Part shown: positions 8,543-16,736 of the stretch, piece by piece | How the letters are laid out: each line of letters begins with the position of its first letter | Numbering within the stretch: position 1 is the first letter of the stretch | IMG/VR virus record: IMGVR_UViG_3300022542_000121 | Location: 1-24,731 of that record | Reading direction: 5' to 3' (one strand) | DNA from: a virus | DNA length: 24,731 nucleotides | Notes under the pieces: model-generated | Seen by the model: only the letters and a program-made list of their open reading frames with translations | The model's database searches: none | What the model was told of the DNA's origin: nothing | Made by a program: the position numbers and the translations under genes

Positions 8543-9005
8543 AAATCACATCCGTGAACAAGTTATTATTTCCAGTCTTATCTAAGATAGCATTTTGAAA
8601 CTTTGCGTAATTAAAAGTTACTTGCCTAGTATTAGTCAAAGAAGTCTTATCAGGCGGAGTCATTCCATCACGGTCAATATTCCAGCGTCTAAACCTTTCC
8701 ATAACCATGTGAGGCTCAGCTACTGCCGCAATCTCAGGAACTAAATATTCCTCCATAAGAACAGCTTTTAACTTTTGAAAATCAAGTAAATCAGGCACAC
8801 CTAAAACGTGCATGTAGAACTTACGTGGAGTAGTTACAATTTCAGTAAATTCAAATACTGTAGGTGAAACCATTGAGCCATCTATTTGGCTACCTCGATG
8901 GTCATAGACTTCCGCAACATCACCCAAGTTAAATGCAGTCTTAGGATTACCCCTTGCATCATACGTTCCATCCATGAACTCTAGTGTGATGTTATATGTT
9001 GCCAT
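8535..9005 (-). CDS. Conserved phage structural-region protein, unknown function
   Basis: A 156-residue protein in the decoration/fibre part of the late operon. Its N-terminus (MATYNITLEFMDGTYDARGN) and the segment VYDHRGSQIDGSMVSPTVFEF suggest a beta-rich fold. Later there is a helical part (LLDFQKLKAVLMEEYLVPE) and the phrase FRRWNIDRDGMT. An AGGA ribosome site (9013-9016 on the complement) lies nine bases before the ATG. Its stop overlaps the TTG start of the beta-helix repeat protein, suggesting they are made together and may interact. I do not recognise a named family. Confidence 0.6.
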   Translation of the reverse strand: MATYNITLEFMDGTYDARGNPKTAFNLGDVAEVYDHRGSQIDGSMVSPTVFEFTEIVTTPRKFYMHVLGVPDLLDFQKLKAVLMEEYLVPEIAAVAEPHMVMERFRRWNIDRDGMTPPDKTSLTNTRQVTFNYAKFQNAILDKTGNNNLFTDVIFG

Positions 9006-9070
9006 TATGATTTATCCTGTTTCATTTAATAATATAAAATATAATAATCTACATTATATTTTAAAATATA

Positions 9071-9490
9071 TTATGATAATTGAAGGATATTAGCACCAAA
9101 ATCAACAGTAAATGTTTCACCATCTAATGTAGTAACAGCCGCACCATAATCCCACCAGCCAATCAAAGGGTCAACAGGTGCAACTGGGTCATCATTATAT
9201 AAAATTGCATAACGGAAAGGACCGAAGCTACCAGCAGCAGCAGTAAACACAATATCAACACCAGTTAAACTACCAACACCTGCGGCTTCTGCATAAGCAT
9301 TCTGAACGTCAGAACCACCAGCAGGGTAACCATTCTCCGCAGTGATTTCAGCCAAATCTAACTTGACAGAATCCAAAGCTGCATCTGGCACTGCATTGGT
9401 TAAATATACCTTTAACGTATCAACATTTAGGTTGTGAATTTTTAAACCTAAATCTCCTACAAACGTTTGAAACTTATTAAATACTGCCAT
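9071..9490 (-). CDS. Probable virion structural / decoration-type protein
   Basis: A 139-residue protein with the pattern MAVFNKFQTFVGDLGLKIHN, LKVYLTNAVPD, ENGYPAGG, FGPFRYAILYNDDP and LIGWWDYGAAVTTLDGETFTVDF. I recall closely similar proteins next to capsid and fibre genes in many siphoviruses, annotated only as structural or hypothetical. The Gly-rich beta pattern and lack of any enzyme motif fit a capsid surface or fibre-associated protein. It lies downstream of the 43-aa YF-motif gene and upstream of the 156-aa gene. The exact role is unknown. Confidence 0.6.
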   Translation of the reverse strand: MAVFNKFQTFVGDLGLKIHNLNVDTLKVYLTNAVPDAALDSVKLDLAEITAENGYPAGGSDVQNAYAEAAGVGSLTGVDIVFTAAAGSFGPFRYAILYNDDPVAPVDPLIGWWDYGAAVTTLDGETFTVDFGANILQLS

Positions 9491-9505
9491 TTTTCTATCT
9501 CCTAG

Positions 9506-9637
9506 TTATTGTTCAACTGAAAAACCAATCTTTTTCATAATGAAAAGAGTAAATCTTATTATTTCTACAAATATTCTTTCCGGCCCAAAATAAGTGCTTG
9601 CAAAATAAGTATTACCAAAATATTTTTTTGAAAACAT
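9506..9637 (-). CDS. 43-aa small protein with repeated YF motif
   Basis: This short gene starts in a TAATG overlap with the stop of the 413-aa gene, so it is probably translated by reinitiation, and ends at a TAA (9506-9508). The N-terminal half repeats an aromatic motif at a regular spacing (KYFGNTYFASTYFGP, residues 5-19). Short phage proteins with F/Y-F repeats spaced about every five residues, found near capsid and fibre genes, are common in my recollection but uncharacterised. The second half is hydrophobic (IFVEIIRFTLFIMKKIG). The reading frame, the coupling and the motif support a real gene; the function is unknown. Confidence 0.68.
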   Translation of the reverse strand: MFSKKYFGNTYFASTYFGPERIFVEIIRFTLFIMKKIGFSVEQ

Positions 9638-10878
9638 TATGAACCATCCACTGTAACAGAAAGTCTGTTACCATAACCATCTGTAGTAGCAATTGCTCTA
9701 TCTTTAGTATCATCTAAATCTCTAAATACAGGAGCGTTAAATTCCATACCAGATGCTTTACCAGCAAGAACAGAGCTAATTATTCTCATTAATTCTTCGG
9801 CAGTCCAATTGTTTTCTATTACTTGACCCCAATTAACTTTAGATTGCATTTCGTTTGAAACTTTAAATCCAGTTGTTTCATCTACAAACTTACCTTGGCC
9901 ACGAGCAACCATTTGTCCATCAAATTGAAGGTTATTAGTATTATCAAAAGTTAATGAACCTTCTGAAATTTCAACAGTAACTTCGTCAAGAGCATTGTTG
10001 CAATCTTTGATTGTTAAACCACCACTATTCTTTCTCACACTTAATTTGCACGTTCCAGTAGGATTCATACTTATCGTTGGTCTACCAAGTCCAGCTATTG
10101 CAGAGCCATTACCCATCATAAATATGTTTGAGCCATCAATGCAGAATAAATCTCCTCCAAGAGCTACCTTCTCAAAGAAACCATTCAACCAGAACCCGTT
10201 CATTAATAAAGATTCTTGAACAGTGATTGCACCAATATAACTACCTTGCATTGCACAATGACTGAATTCAGATTTTGTTAGCTCTTGCCCATTACAGTCG
10301 ATAGTTGGAGTACCTATACCTCTAATAACGAAATTCTTTAATTTTCTATCAATGACAATATCTGAATATACAACCAAATTCTTACACCCAATTGACTCAG
10401 CATAATCGATGGCATTGGTTAAACTATTAAATGGAGAACTCTGAGAACCATTACCAGCTATAATGGATTCAGTATCAATATAAACCTCACGACTAATACC
10501 AAATAATTGAGCTTCTTGTTCAATAGTCATTCCATCAAATGATATAATTGAAGATGCTATACCAACAATGGAACCAGTTATAGTATATTCAACAACTAAA
10601 TGCCCATCAGATGGAATATTTGTAATATCGTTTATGTTAAGATTAGTGCTGTAAAACCCATTTAACAAATCAGATAATGCTGTAGACTTCTGAACCCAAC
10701 CAACTGTTTTAAATGTGTTATCATCAAAATCTAAGTATGATATAGAATCAATAGAATTGCGAATTGATATATTGACGCTTAACCCTGATATGCCACCATT
10801 AGAATCAACAGATAATTCTATTGGGAATGCAGTATCATTTATTTTAGCTAATGTTTGGTTTACCGTGTTTATACTCAC
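9637..10878 (-). CDS. Head fibre / surface fibre-like structural protein
   Basis: A 413-residue protein starting at GTG with GGAG seven bases upstream. Residues about 15-125 look like a beta-sandwich domain (GLSVNISIRNSIDSISYLDF, then GHLVVEYTITGSI). Residues about 130-345 are beta-helix-like: the opening EVYIDTESIIAGNGSQSSPF is the usual start of such a domain, followed by NLVVYSDIVIDRKLKNFVIR. The last 56 residues (358-413: NWTAEELMRIISSVLAGKAS, then FRDLDDTKDRAIATT and GNRLSVTVDG) form a C-terminal module I recall from many phage structural proteins near the capsid gene. It follows a terminator and is coupled to the 43-aa gene. Virion role likely, attachment point unknown. Confidence 0.65.
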   Translation of the reverse strand: MSINTVNQTLAKINDTAFPIELSVDSNGGISGLSVNISIRNSIDSISYLDFDDNTFKTVGWVQKSTALSDLLNGFYSTNLNINDITNIPSDGHLVVEYTITGSIVGIASSIISFDGMTIEQEAQLFGISREVYIDTESIIAGNGSQSSPFNSLTNAIDYAESIGCKNLVVYSDIVIDRKLKNFVIRGIGTPTIDCNGQELTKSEFSHCAMQGSYIGAITVQESLLMNGFWLNGFFEKVALGGDLFCIDGSNIFMMGNGSAIAGLGRPTISMNPTGTCKLSVRKNSGGLTIKDCNNALDEVTVEISEGSLTFDNTNNLQFDGQMVARGQGKFVDETTGFKVSNEMQSKVNWGQVIENNWTAEELMRIISSVLAGKASGMEFNAPVFRDLDDTKDRAIATTDGYGNRLSVTVDGS

Positions 10879-10896
10879 GGCAATTCTCCTATTTCA

Positions 10897-10939
10897 TTTT
10901 AAAAAATAACCCATAAAACAAAATTGCTAAATGGGTTAT
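10897..10939 (-). terminator. Intrinsic terminator before the 413-aa fibre-like gene
   Basis: On the complement, ATAACCCAT and ATGGGTTAT (10931-10939 with 10906-10914) form a perfect 9-bp stem with a 16-base loop, followed by a T run. It lies just after the acidic 85-aa gene, so it should reduce transcription into the fibre-like gene. Confidence 0.78.
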
Positions 10940-10958
10940 AATCTACAAGAACTAAAAA

Positions 10959-11216
10959 TTACTTTTTAGATTCTTCTTCTTGCTCTTTGATGTTCTCACG
11001 AATTTTACGAGCTGACGCATGCATTTCTGGCAAAGTAGGTTTTGCAACTTCAACCTCTTCTAATGTAGCTTCTTCATCTAAAACCGCATTAGTAGAAGTA
11101 TCTTCTGTATCGGTAACTTCTGCATCAGCATTTTCAGTGTCGGTAACTTCTGTATTTTCTACATCAGTACCTTCACCATTTAAATCTTCATTATTTTCAT
11201 CATCTAAAATAGACAT
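10959..11216 (-). CDS. Small acidic protein next to the capsid gene
   Basis: An 85-residue protein. I start it at ATG 11214-11216 because GAGG lies six bases upstream; an in-frame ATG four codons earlier (11228) has its AGG directly against the start codon. Residues 1-60 are extremely acidic and Thr-rich with near repeats (VTDTEN, VTDTED), so probably disordered. The last 25 residues form a charged helix (ARKIRENIKEQEEESKK). Between capsid-region genes it could be a minor capsid or scaffold-like factor, but nothing identifies it. Confidence 0.6.
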   Translation of the reverse strand: MSILDDENNEDLNGEGTDVENTEVTDTENADAEVTDTEDTSTNAVLDEEATLEEVEVAKPTLPEMHASARKIRENIKEQEEESKK

Positions 11217-11240
11217 TTTATACCTCATCCTGTGTTGATT

Positions 11241-11702
11241 TTAGTTAGTGCCTTTTGCTTTAGGCGTGATTGTTAAAGTCCAACCAGCATTTATATTAAT
11301 CAATGCTGTAGTTAATAAACTTTCAATTGCAAATAAATAACCTTGTCTTGAATTACAGTTATCTAATTGAATTTCAGCCGTCAAAGTCTGAACCAGAGCA
11401 TTGCTTGAATCAACGGCAAAAGTTGCAAGTAATTGTTGCTTATTGGTTAAAGATGGAAATTTCTCACTATTAACCCCATCTACCAAATTTTTACTTGCAT
11501 ATAATTTGATTGTGTCACCAGCAGTAGGAGCTAATGATGGTGTGAATGTTAATATAGCAGTTGCCAAATCAACATTATCGTTATTGACCCATTCATTGAC
11601 GTCACCAACAACAGAGAATGTTGATAATGCAACCAATGCACTAGCGTTACTTACTACATCAGCAACTCCAAAACCTTCTCTTTCATCGTTTCTGTTAAGC
11701 AT
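11241..11702 (-). CDS. Capsid-adjacent structural protein, possibly decoration
   Basis: A 153-residue protein directly downstream of the major capsid gene and its terminator. It has an alternating Ala/Ser/Thr/Leu pattern with many short strands (ATAILTFTPSLAPTAGDTIK near residues 48-67) and ends TLTITPKAKGTN. The position, size and beta-rich composition suggest a capsid surface protein. AAAGG lies about nine bases upstream of the ATG. No family was recognised. Confidence 0.5.
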   Translation of the reverse strand: MLNRNDEREGFGVADVVSNASALVALSTFSVVGDVNEWVNNDNVDLATAILTFTPSLAPTAGDTIKLYASKNLVDGVNSEKFPSLTNKQQLLATFAVDSSNALVQTLTAEIQLDNCNSRQGYLFAIESLLTTALININAGWTLTITPKAKGTN

Positions 11703-11726
11703 GAATAAATACCTTTATAAAATTAG

Positions 11727-11760
11727 AAAAAAGAAGGCTACTACATTGCAGCCTTCTTTT
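11727..11760 (-). terminator. Terminator downstream of the major capsid gene
   Basis: AAGAAGGCT (11731-11739) and AGCCTTCTT (11750-11758) pair perfectly around a 10-base loop. Read on the complement, the stem is followed by TTTTTTC. T runs exist on both sides, so it could work in both directions. It would limit readthrough from the strongly expressed capsid gene. Confidence 0.82.
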
Positions 11761-11779
11761 GTGACATGATACTAATGGA

Positions 11780-12796
11780 TTAACCGTTAGTGTTCAGGAA
11801 TGCTAATGGAATGTTCTTACGATCTGTATAAGTACGATCCCACTGGTTAGCTGCTGCAAGCTGTGCACGAGTTGCAGAGATACCTTGAGCAATCGCAGTA
11901 GACAAGAAAGCAAAACCTTGAGGATGAACAATCTCATTGAAGCGAGAATGTAAGATGTCTTGACCACCACCATTACCAGCACTTTCATTACGTTCTAATT
12001 CAGAAGGAGATAGAGCAGGTGCAGTACCATACCCAAATGCGCCTTGACCAAACAAGATTGAAGTGTAGACAAAACCATTCGTAGCAGCAGCTACAACTGG
12101 TAGTGCATCATCAACAACTACAGTAAGACCAAGATAAGTTGGAATTGTAATTTCGCCACGAGCATCTGGGATGAAAGTGATTAAATTAAGTTTTTGCAGA
12201 GTTGTATATACAACAGAGTGAATACCAAGTGCTGTAACTTTACCAGCGGCATCGCCTAATGTAGCCATTGCATCAATTACTGCATCAGCATGAATAAGGT
12301 TAGCTGCGGCAGCAGTATTACCAGTAGCAATTGATACATCAATTACCATATCAGAATTATCTGCGGCAACATTGTCAGCCAATACACCAACAGCAGAAGA
12401 GATTAAGCGTTGCTGAGAGTTTACAGCCCAGTAATGACCAATGCGATTAGTGATTGCACCAAGAGGGTCTTGTAATGCCAATTGGCGTGCTAAATCCATA
12501 GTTGACCAAGATTTGTGTTGATTGGCCAGACGATAGATTTGAGTAGCACTATCGATTTTAGCTGGTGTAGAATCAACACCCGGGTCATCAGTGGTGTAAT
12601 CAGGTTCGTCATTTGTCATTGGATTGAAGTTTGGTAACTCACCAACCATACCACCAACACCAACCATTGCATCAATGCGAGGGTCTTGAACTAGAATACC
12701 TGATGAGATGAAGCGATTTGCTTCGGTTGCTGCTTCTTGTACAGCAGCATTGAATGCTGTTGGTTCGTAGATGTCTACGAGGCGAACTTCGGCCAT
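11780..12796 (-). CDS. Major capsid protein (HK97 fold)
   Basis: A 338-residue protein with the pattern of a phage major capsid family: an N-arm (EVRLVDIYEPTAFNAAVQEA), a GELPNFNPMTND segment near residues 52-63, WSTMDLARQLALQDPLGAI near 97-115 and the P-domain-like ALGIHSVVYTTLQKLNLITF near 189-208. The HNEIVHP-like phrase (RFNEIVHPQGFAF, about residues 285-297) is typical of this capsid group. It forms the icosahedral shell. It lies downstream of the scaffold gene, has its own promoter at 12931-12960 and a GGAG ribosome site, and is followed by a terminator. No prohead protease is seen nearby. Confidence 0.92.
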   Translation of the reverse strand: MAEVRLVDIYEPTAFNAAVQEAATEANRFISSGILVQDPRIDAMVGVGGMVGELPNFNPMTNDEPDYTTDDPGVDSTPAKIDSATQIYRLANQHKSWSTMDLARQLALQDPLGAITNRIGHYWAVNSQQRLISSAVGVLADNVAADNSDMVIDVSIATGNTAAAANLIHADAVIDAMATLGDAAGKVTALGIHSVVYTTLQKLNLITFIPDARGEITIPTYLGLTVVVDDALPVVAAATNGFVYTSILFGQGAFGYGTAPALSPSELERNESAGNGGGQDILHSRFNEIVHPQGFAFLSTAIAQGISATRAQLAAANQWDRTYTDRKNIPLAFLNTNG

Positions 12797-12800
12797 TTTA

Positions 12801-12835
12801 TTTCTCCGTTAAGGTTTGTTGACTCAATGGAGAAA
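12801..12835 (-). promoter_or_regulatory. Capsid gene ribosome site in a possible hairpin
   Basis: On the complement the capsid Shine-Dalgarno sequence GGAGAAA (12801-12807) can pair with TTTCTCC (12829-12835) across a 21-base loop. This 7-bp stem is weak but exact and would cover the ribosome site. Confidence 0.35.
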
Positions 12836-12925
12836 ATCGCCAAAGAGTATATAAAAATTAATTTATTCCTCCTTGACCAAATCAAGGGTGTTACGGCCAA
12901 ACCATAACGTGAATGTGTAGCATTA

Positions 12926-12996
12926 GGCATAAAATAGCATAACCACTGTATATAAGTCAAGCGCTTATTGTGGTTATGCTATATTTATTTTATGCC
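12926..12996. repeat. Large interrupted inverted repeat around the capsid promoter
   Basis: The left arm (12926-12946) pairs with the right arm in two blocks: 11 bp inner (12936-12946 with 12970-12980) and 10 bp outer (12926-12935 with 12987-12996), separated by a six-base bulge. The 23-base centre holds a further ATAAG/CTTAT pair and the -35 box. It follows the scaffold stop codon immediately. Confidence 0.8.
12931..12960 (-). promoter_or_regulatory. Promoter of the major capsid gene
   Basis: On the complement: TTGACT (12955-12960), an 18-base spacer, then TATTTT (12931-12936) preceded by TGC, an extended -10 element. Transcription would begin near 12924 and leave a leader of about 128 bases before the capsid ATG. 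The promoter lies inside a large imperfect inverted repeat. Confidence 0.7.
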
Positions 12997-13002
12997 AGTG
13001 TT

Positions 13003-13800
13003 TTAAGCTGGTACGCCAGCAGCCTTTTTAAGCTGTGTAGCAAGGGTAGGATTGTCTTTGGTGATTCTGGCTTGCTCTGTGATGTTCTTGCTGTCAGACT
13101 TCCAAGGATTGACGCCAGTACCACCCTTACCACCTGTATCAGGGTCACCAGTACCAGAGTTAAGGTTAGGGAACGCAGGAGCATAAACGTCTTTAGCTTT
13201 AAACTCAGCAACCAAATCAGCAGGAGTAAATGGCGTAGTCTGGTCATCAGCAAAGCGCTGCTCACCTTTTTCATTTACCACTTGAAGAGTATACTGGTTA
13301 TCTTCGCCTTTCACAGTTTTAACCTGACCGCTCATATGAGGTAACAAGAATAAAGAGTTACCTTTTTCAGCGTTGATTGCTTTAACCAAGCTGTTCTCAA
13401 TTAACTCTTTATCAAGAGCAGATTGTAATGAAGCAATAGTTGCACTTGATTCAGTAGTTAAGTCGGTCACAACTTTGGTATGAGTTTCATTGAGTTGTAA
13501 CTTCAATGCTTCCCATTGACCTTTACCTTCAAGCTCTTGGTCGGCAAGTTCTTGCTGCTTCTTGGTAAACTCTGCCTTTTCTTTTGTATAGGTTGTATAA
13601 CCTTCTACATCAAAACCTTCTGGTACTTGGTTCTTTTTCAGCTTATCCATCTGCGTTAACAGTTTTTCTTTGTTTGTTACCAGACCACTTGTTTCAGCAT
13701 CAATCTGAGTTTTAGTATCAGCATTTACTGCTGCAAGTGCAGCTTTGATTAGTTCATCAGATGCATCGGGCATCAATTTTTTCATTTCTTCAAAAGTCAT
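13003..13800 (-). CDS. Capsid scaffolding protein
   Basis: A 265-residue protein directly before the capsid gene. The first 140 residues are Lys/Glu/Gln-rich and predicted helical or coiled coil (MTFEEMKKLMPDASDELIKA at the start). Residues about 140-200 hold a conserved-looking ENSLVKAINAEKGNS and FLLPHM patch, residues 214-231 are a Gly-rich linker, and the end (NITEQARITKDNPTLATQLK, residues 239-258) is a motif I recall from phage scaffold proteins. Scaffolds bind the capsid protein inside the procapsid and leave or are lost before packaging. Order portal, scaffold, capsid is canonical. GGAG lies ahead of the ATG. Confidence 0.85.
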   Translation of the reverse strand: MTFEEMKKLMPDASDELIKAALAAVNADTKTQIDAETSGLVTNKEKLLTQMDKLKKNQVPEGFDVEGYTTYTKEKAEFTKKQQELADQELEGKGQWEALKLQLNETHTKVVTDLTTESSATIASLQSALDKELIENSLVKAINAEKGNSLFLLPHMSGQVKTVKGEDNQYTLQVVNEKGEQRFADDQTTPFTPADLVAEFKAKDVYAPAFPNLNSGTGDPDTGGKGGTGVNPWKSDSKNITEQARITKDNPTLATQLKKAAGVPA

Positions 13801-13823
13801 TTTACTTCTCCTGTGTGTTTGCG

Positions 13824-15386
13824 TTAATCAGTTTGTTTATTGTTCACATTGCCATTATCTAAATCACTACCTTTAGTACCATCACCTTTACCATCACCCG
13901 GCCCGCCTGTTCCACCTTCTTCATTGCCACCAGTCTTTTGATGTAGCTTGATGGCATTTGCAAGGTCAATAACCTTCTCAAAATAAGGAGGCGGATTCTT
14001 TCCAATTAATTCCATCTCTTCTTCGAAGGTTCTGTTTGTATCAATGATTTCACCTTCTTTCATCTTATCAAACATTGTCTTATGAGATACAGCACCATCC
14101 AACCAAGATTTAACTAACGCTATCTGAGCATTCGGTTCCATATCAACTTTGATAAAGTCATCGTTCAATTTATAAGAGAACTTCTCACTAACTGTATTAC
14201 CGCCCCAAGTGAAGTGTACTCTTAATAGATTTTCAAGCTGACCAGATACATTATTGACCAGTGTGGAAATTAAAGATGTTTGTGCAGCAGTTCTAACAAG
14301 AACGGAAGTTGCTGTCTCTCTTGATACACCTTCTTTCTTGAGAATCTGCGCTCCCATGCTTGCCATAATATCTTTTAGGTTATCAACGAAGTCTTGATGT
14401 GCTCTTGCTGAGTTACCAGAAAATTCTAGCATACCTAATTTTGCTTCTGGGTTTGATATATGAATGAACTTTGACGGACCGATTGTTGCTGGTGCATCAT
14501 TCTCATCAACACCTGTAACCCAAGGTGTAGGTAATGCTGTCCAGTGTAGCATGTATGTTTGGTCAATAACTCGCTGAATCACACTGATATTCATATCTGA
14601 AATATCTTGCAAAGGCGATTTATTAATACTGAAATTGTTTTGATTTATACCGTGAATAACAACAGGTAAAGTTTTGAAGTTTTTACCATCCATCATAGGA
14701 TAGATGTCTTTACCTTCTTGAGTCATCTTTTCAGTGATGTCAACTTTTACAAGAGGTTTTACACTTGTTGTAACATACTTGCGTACTCTATACTTTTCAT
14801 CTTTGATGTCTAATACAATGTAGCGATTTCTAACTTCTGTATCAAACTCATTATCTGGATTATCAATTTCTACTTCTTCAACATAGATGAATTGAGTGAT
14901 GACAGGAAACCCGTCAATTGAACTTGTTCTAAAAGAGATGAATTGATGTGGTGCAATGAATCGTAAGAATGGACGTTTTGCTGTATCAGAGTAATCATTA
15001 AGTGATGCACAAAAACCATCTTCAAATACTGTGTTGATAACCTTTTCACTAAACTTGTCAATGCTATTGCCTAGCATATCGCAGTTCTTATTGTATGTTT
15101 TTTGTTTTTCTGTGAACTCAACCTCTTTCATTACTGGCGCTTTAGCAAACACTGTACCAGAGAACCCGTCAACTACTTTAGGGTAGAGAACATACATCGG
15201 AGCCATCTGAACCATAGCTTTAAACTGTTCATCAGATTGTGTATCAAGTCTAACGAAGTATGTATCACGATTTGCAATAAGTGCTTTTCTTCCAGCTCTT
15301 ATTGTAGCATTTTGCAAGATGTTTTCTTGAGCACCAAGCACCGCACTATTCATAGGTGGTGTATTCAATTCTACTGTATCAGCCAT
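13824..15386 (-). CDS. Portal protein (DUF4055 / SPP1-like class)
   Basis: A 520-residue protein between the large terminase and scaffold genes. The N-terminal third (GRKALIANRDTYFVRLDTQS, FKAMVQMAPMYVLYPKVVDG, FSGTVFAKAPV) matches the DUF4055 portal pattern as I know it. The middle has the wing and stem strands with VVIHGINQNNFSINKSPLQD near residues 242-261. An alpha-helical stretch (SRETATSVLVRTAAQTSLIS, about residues 347-366) belongs to the crown-side core. The last 35 residues (486-520) are a disordered Gly/Asp/Asn tail. The portal is the dodecameric ring through which DNA enters and leaves the head. It begins three bases after the terminase stop codon. Confidence 0.92.
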   Translation of the reverse strand: MADTVELNTPPMNSAVLGAQENILQNATIRAGRKALIANRDTYFVRLDTQSDEQFKAMVQMAPMYVLYPKVVDGFSGTVFAKAPVMKEVEFTEKQKTYNKNCDMLGNSIDKFSEKVINTVFEDGFCASLNDYSDTAKRPFLRFIAPHQFISFRTSSIDGFPVITQFIYVEEVEIDNPDNEFDTEVRNRYIVLDIKDEKYRVRKYVTTSVKPLVKVDITEKMTQEGKDIYPMMDGKNFKTLPVVIHGINQNNFSINKSPLQDISDMNISVIQRVIDQTYMLHWTALPTPWVTGVDENDAPATIGPSKFIHISNPEAKLGMLEFSGNSARAHQDFVDNLKDIMASMGAQILKKEGVSRETATSVLVRTAAQTSLISTLVNNVSGQLENLLRVHFTWGGNTVSEKFSYKLNDDFIKVDMEPNAQIALVKSWLDGAVSHKTMFDKMKEGEIIDTNRTFEEEMELIGKNPPPYFEKVIDLANAIKLHQKTGGNEEGGTGGPGDGKGDGTKGSDLDNGNVNNKQTD

Positions 15387-15389
15387 AAT

Positions 15390-16736
15390 TTAAAACCCTT
15401 TTATGTCTTTAGTTTTCATTGTTTTACGATTGATTGGGAACTTCATGTGTATGAAATACCCAAAACTATCATTGATGTCATCAATTGAGCTACCAGACGT
15501 TTTCTCTGGTAGCTCAGTAGCCTTGTTAAATACCTGTTGCTCTAAAGCATCAGCCACCTTGTCACATTCTCTCACATTAACTTTAATTAATCCAGTCATA
15601 AATGAAGAATTAACGCTTTGAACTCTTTCCATGATACGAGGATTTTTCTGTGGATATTTGCAATGAAAACCGGCATCTTTTAGGAGTGATATGTCAGAAG
15701 TGGTAAAACCTTTTGATGATGTGTTCTTACCTGACGCATCAGGGTAGCAGTAAACTGGCGACCTTGGATACCTGTTTTTAATCACTTCAATCATTTCAGG
15801 TGTATCCATTATATTAGTCAAATGCCTAACCGCATGGAAACTTTTTGCACCTTCATAGTGAAATAATGGGTTACCAGTAAATACAGGGTCTCGCTCAACA
15901 AATACTACTGCATTCATATTGGTTACATTGAAATCCATCGATATATGAATTGTCTCACCATCTCTATACAATGCGTCAGTATCACATTTCTCTCTATCAT
16001 ACTGTTTATATACCGCACCTACGGCCATATTAACAAACTTGCCATTGATGTATGCTTCTACTAACTCAGGCGGATATATCGCTTTCAGATTGTCGTAGTA
16101 ATCTTTAGGTAAATGAATATTCTCATAACCGCTGGCCTGAATCAGTGTATAATTATCTGGCTTGTCCTTTTCAAATAATTGATAGAGTAGACGATAACCT
16201 TCTGGCGTTGAACCAACGATCATTTGATTAACTCTTTCTATCTCTTCACCTTTGTCATCTAGCTTGATTGTTTTACCATCTTCTTCAAATACATTAACTT
16301 TCTTTCTTGCCCGAGCTAATGCCTTTTGCCAAACTGTCCTTGCTTTGTCTGTGGGGAGTGTATCTAGCTCATCAAGGAAGACGGCAAAAACATTCATTCC
16401 AACGATGGTATCTGGATTGTCCATAGACTTTAAAATAACACGTCCACCACATGCAAAAAAAATTTCACCAGTAGTTTTATTGATTTTATAGTTTATATCG
16501 GTTCCATCTAACACTTCTATAAGTGTTGGGAATAAAATATCACGGAACATTGAATAAGTAGGGAGTAGATATAAGAGGTCAACCTTCGGATATGATGTTT
16601 TGACGTCAACCAACTTTGTAACTAATGAGAAAGTCTTTCCACCTCCAAATCCTGTAACGAAAGCAATAGCCTTAGAGAAGTCATCTTCAACAAATACGGT
16701 TTGTGAAGCTGTAAGTTCTATTACCCTTTGTGACAT
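15390..16736 (-). CDS. terL: Terminase large subunit
   Basis: A 448-residue packaging motor with ATPase and nuclease domains. The Walker A motif is TGFGGGKT (residues 28-35), Walker B is VFAVFLDELD (116-125, with Asp122 and Glu123), and a GST coupling motif lies at 176-178. The nuclease domain has candidate metal-binding acids at Asp268 (HISMDFN), Asp333 (YCYPDASG) and Asp420/Asp423 (SSIDDINDSFGY). It cuts concatemers and drives DNA through the portal. It starts in a TAATG overlap with the stop of the 80-aa gene. All expected motifs are present. No small terminase lies next to it. Confidence 0.96.
   Translation of the reverse strand: MSQRVIELTASQTVFVEDDFSKAIAFVTGFGGGKTFSLVTKLVDVKTSYPKVDLLYLLPTYSMFRDILFPTLIEVLDGTDINYKINKTTGEIFFACGGRVILKSMDNPDTIVGMNVFAVFLDELDTLPTDKARTVWQKALARARKKVNVFEEDGKTIKLDDKGEEIERVNQMIVGSTPEGYRLLYQLFEKDKPDNYTLIQASGYENIHLPKDYYDNLKAIYPPELVEAYINGKFVNMAVGAVYKQYDREKCDTDALYRDGETIHISMDFNVTNMNAVVFVERDPVFTGNPLFHYEGAKSFHAVRHLTNIMDTPEMIEVIKNRYPRSPVYCYPDASGKNTSSKGFTTSDISLLKDAGFHCKYPQKNPRIMERVQSVNSSFMTGLIKVNVRECDKVADALEQQVFNKATELPEKTSGSSIDDINDSFGYFIHMKFPINRKTMKTKDIKGF

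Noticed and set aside
8535-8560. Programmed frameshift joining the 156-aa and 655-aa genes
   Set aside because: The overlap contains a T run, but no heptamer is in the correct frame for -1 slipping and the 655-aa protein has a complete N-terminus from the TTG.
11401-11769. Rightward frames opposite capsid-region genes
   Set aside because: Ser/Ala-rich antisense products of real genes, without ribosome sites or promoters.
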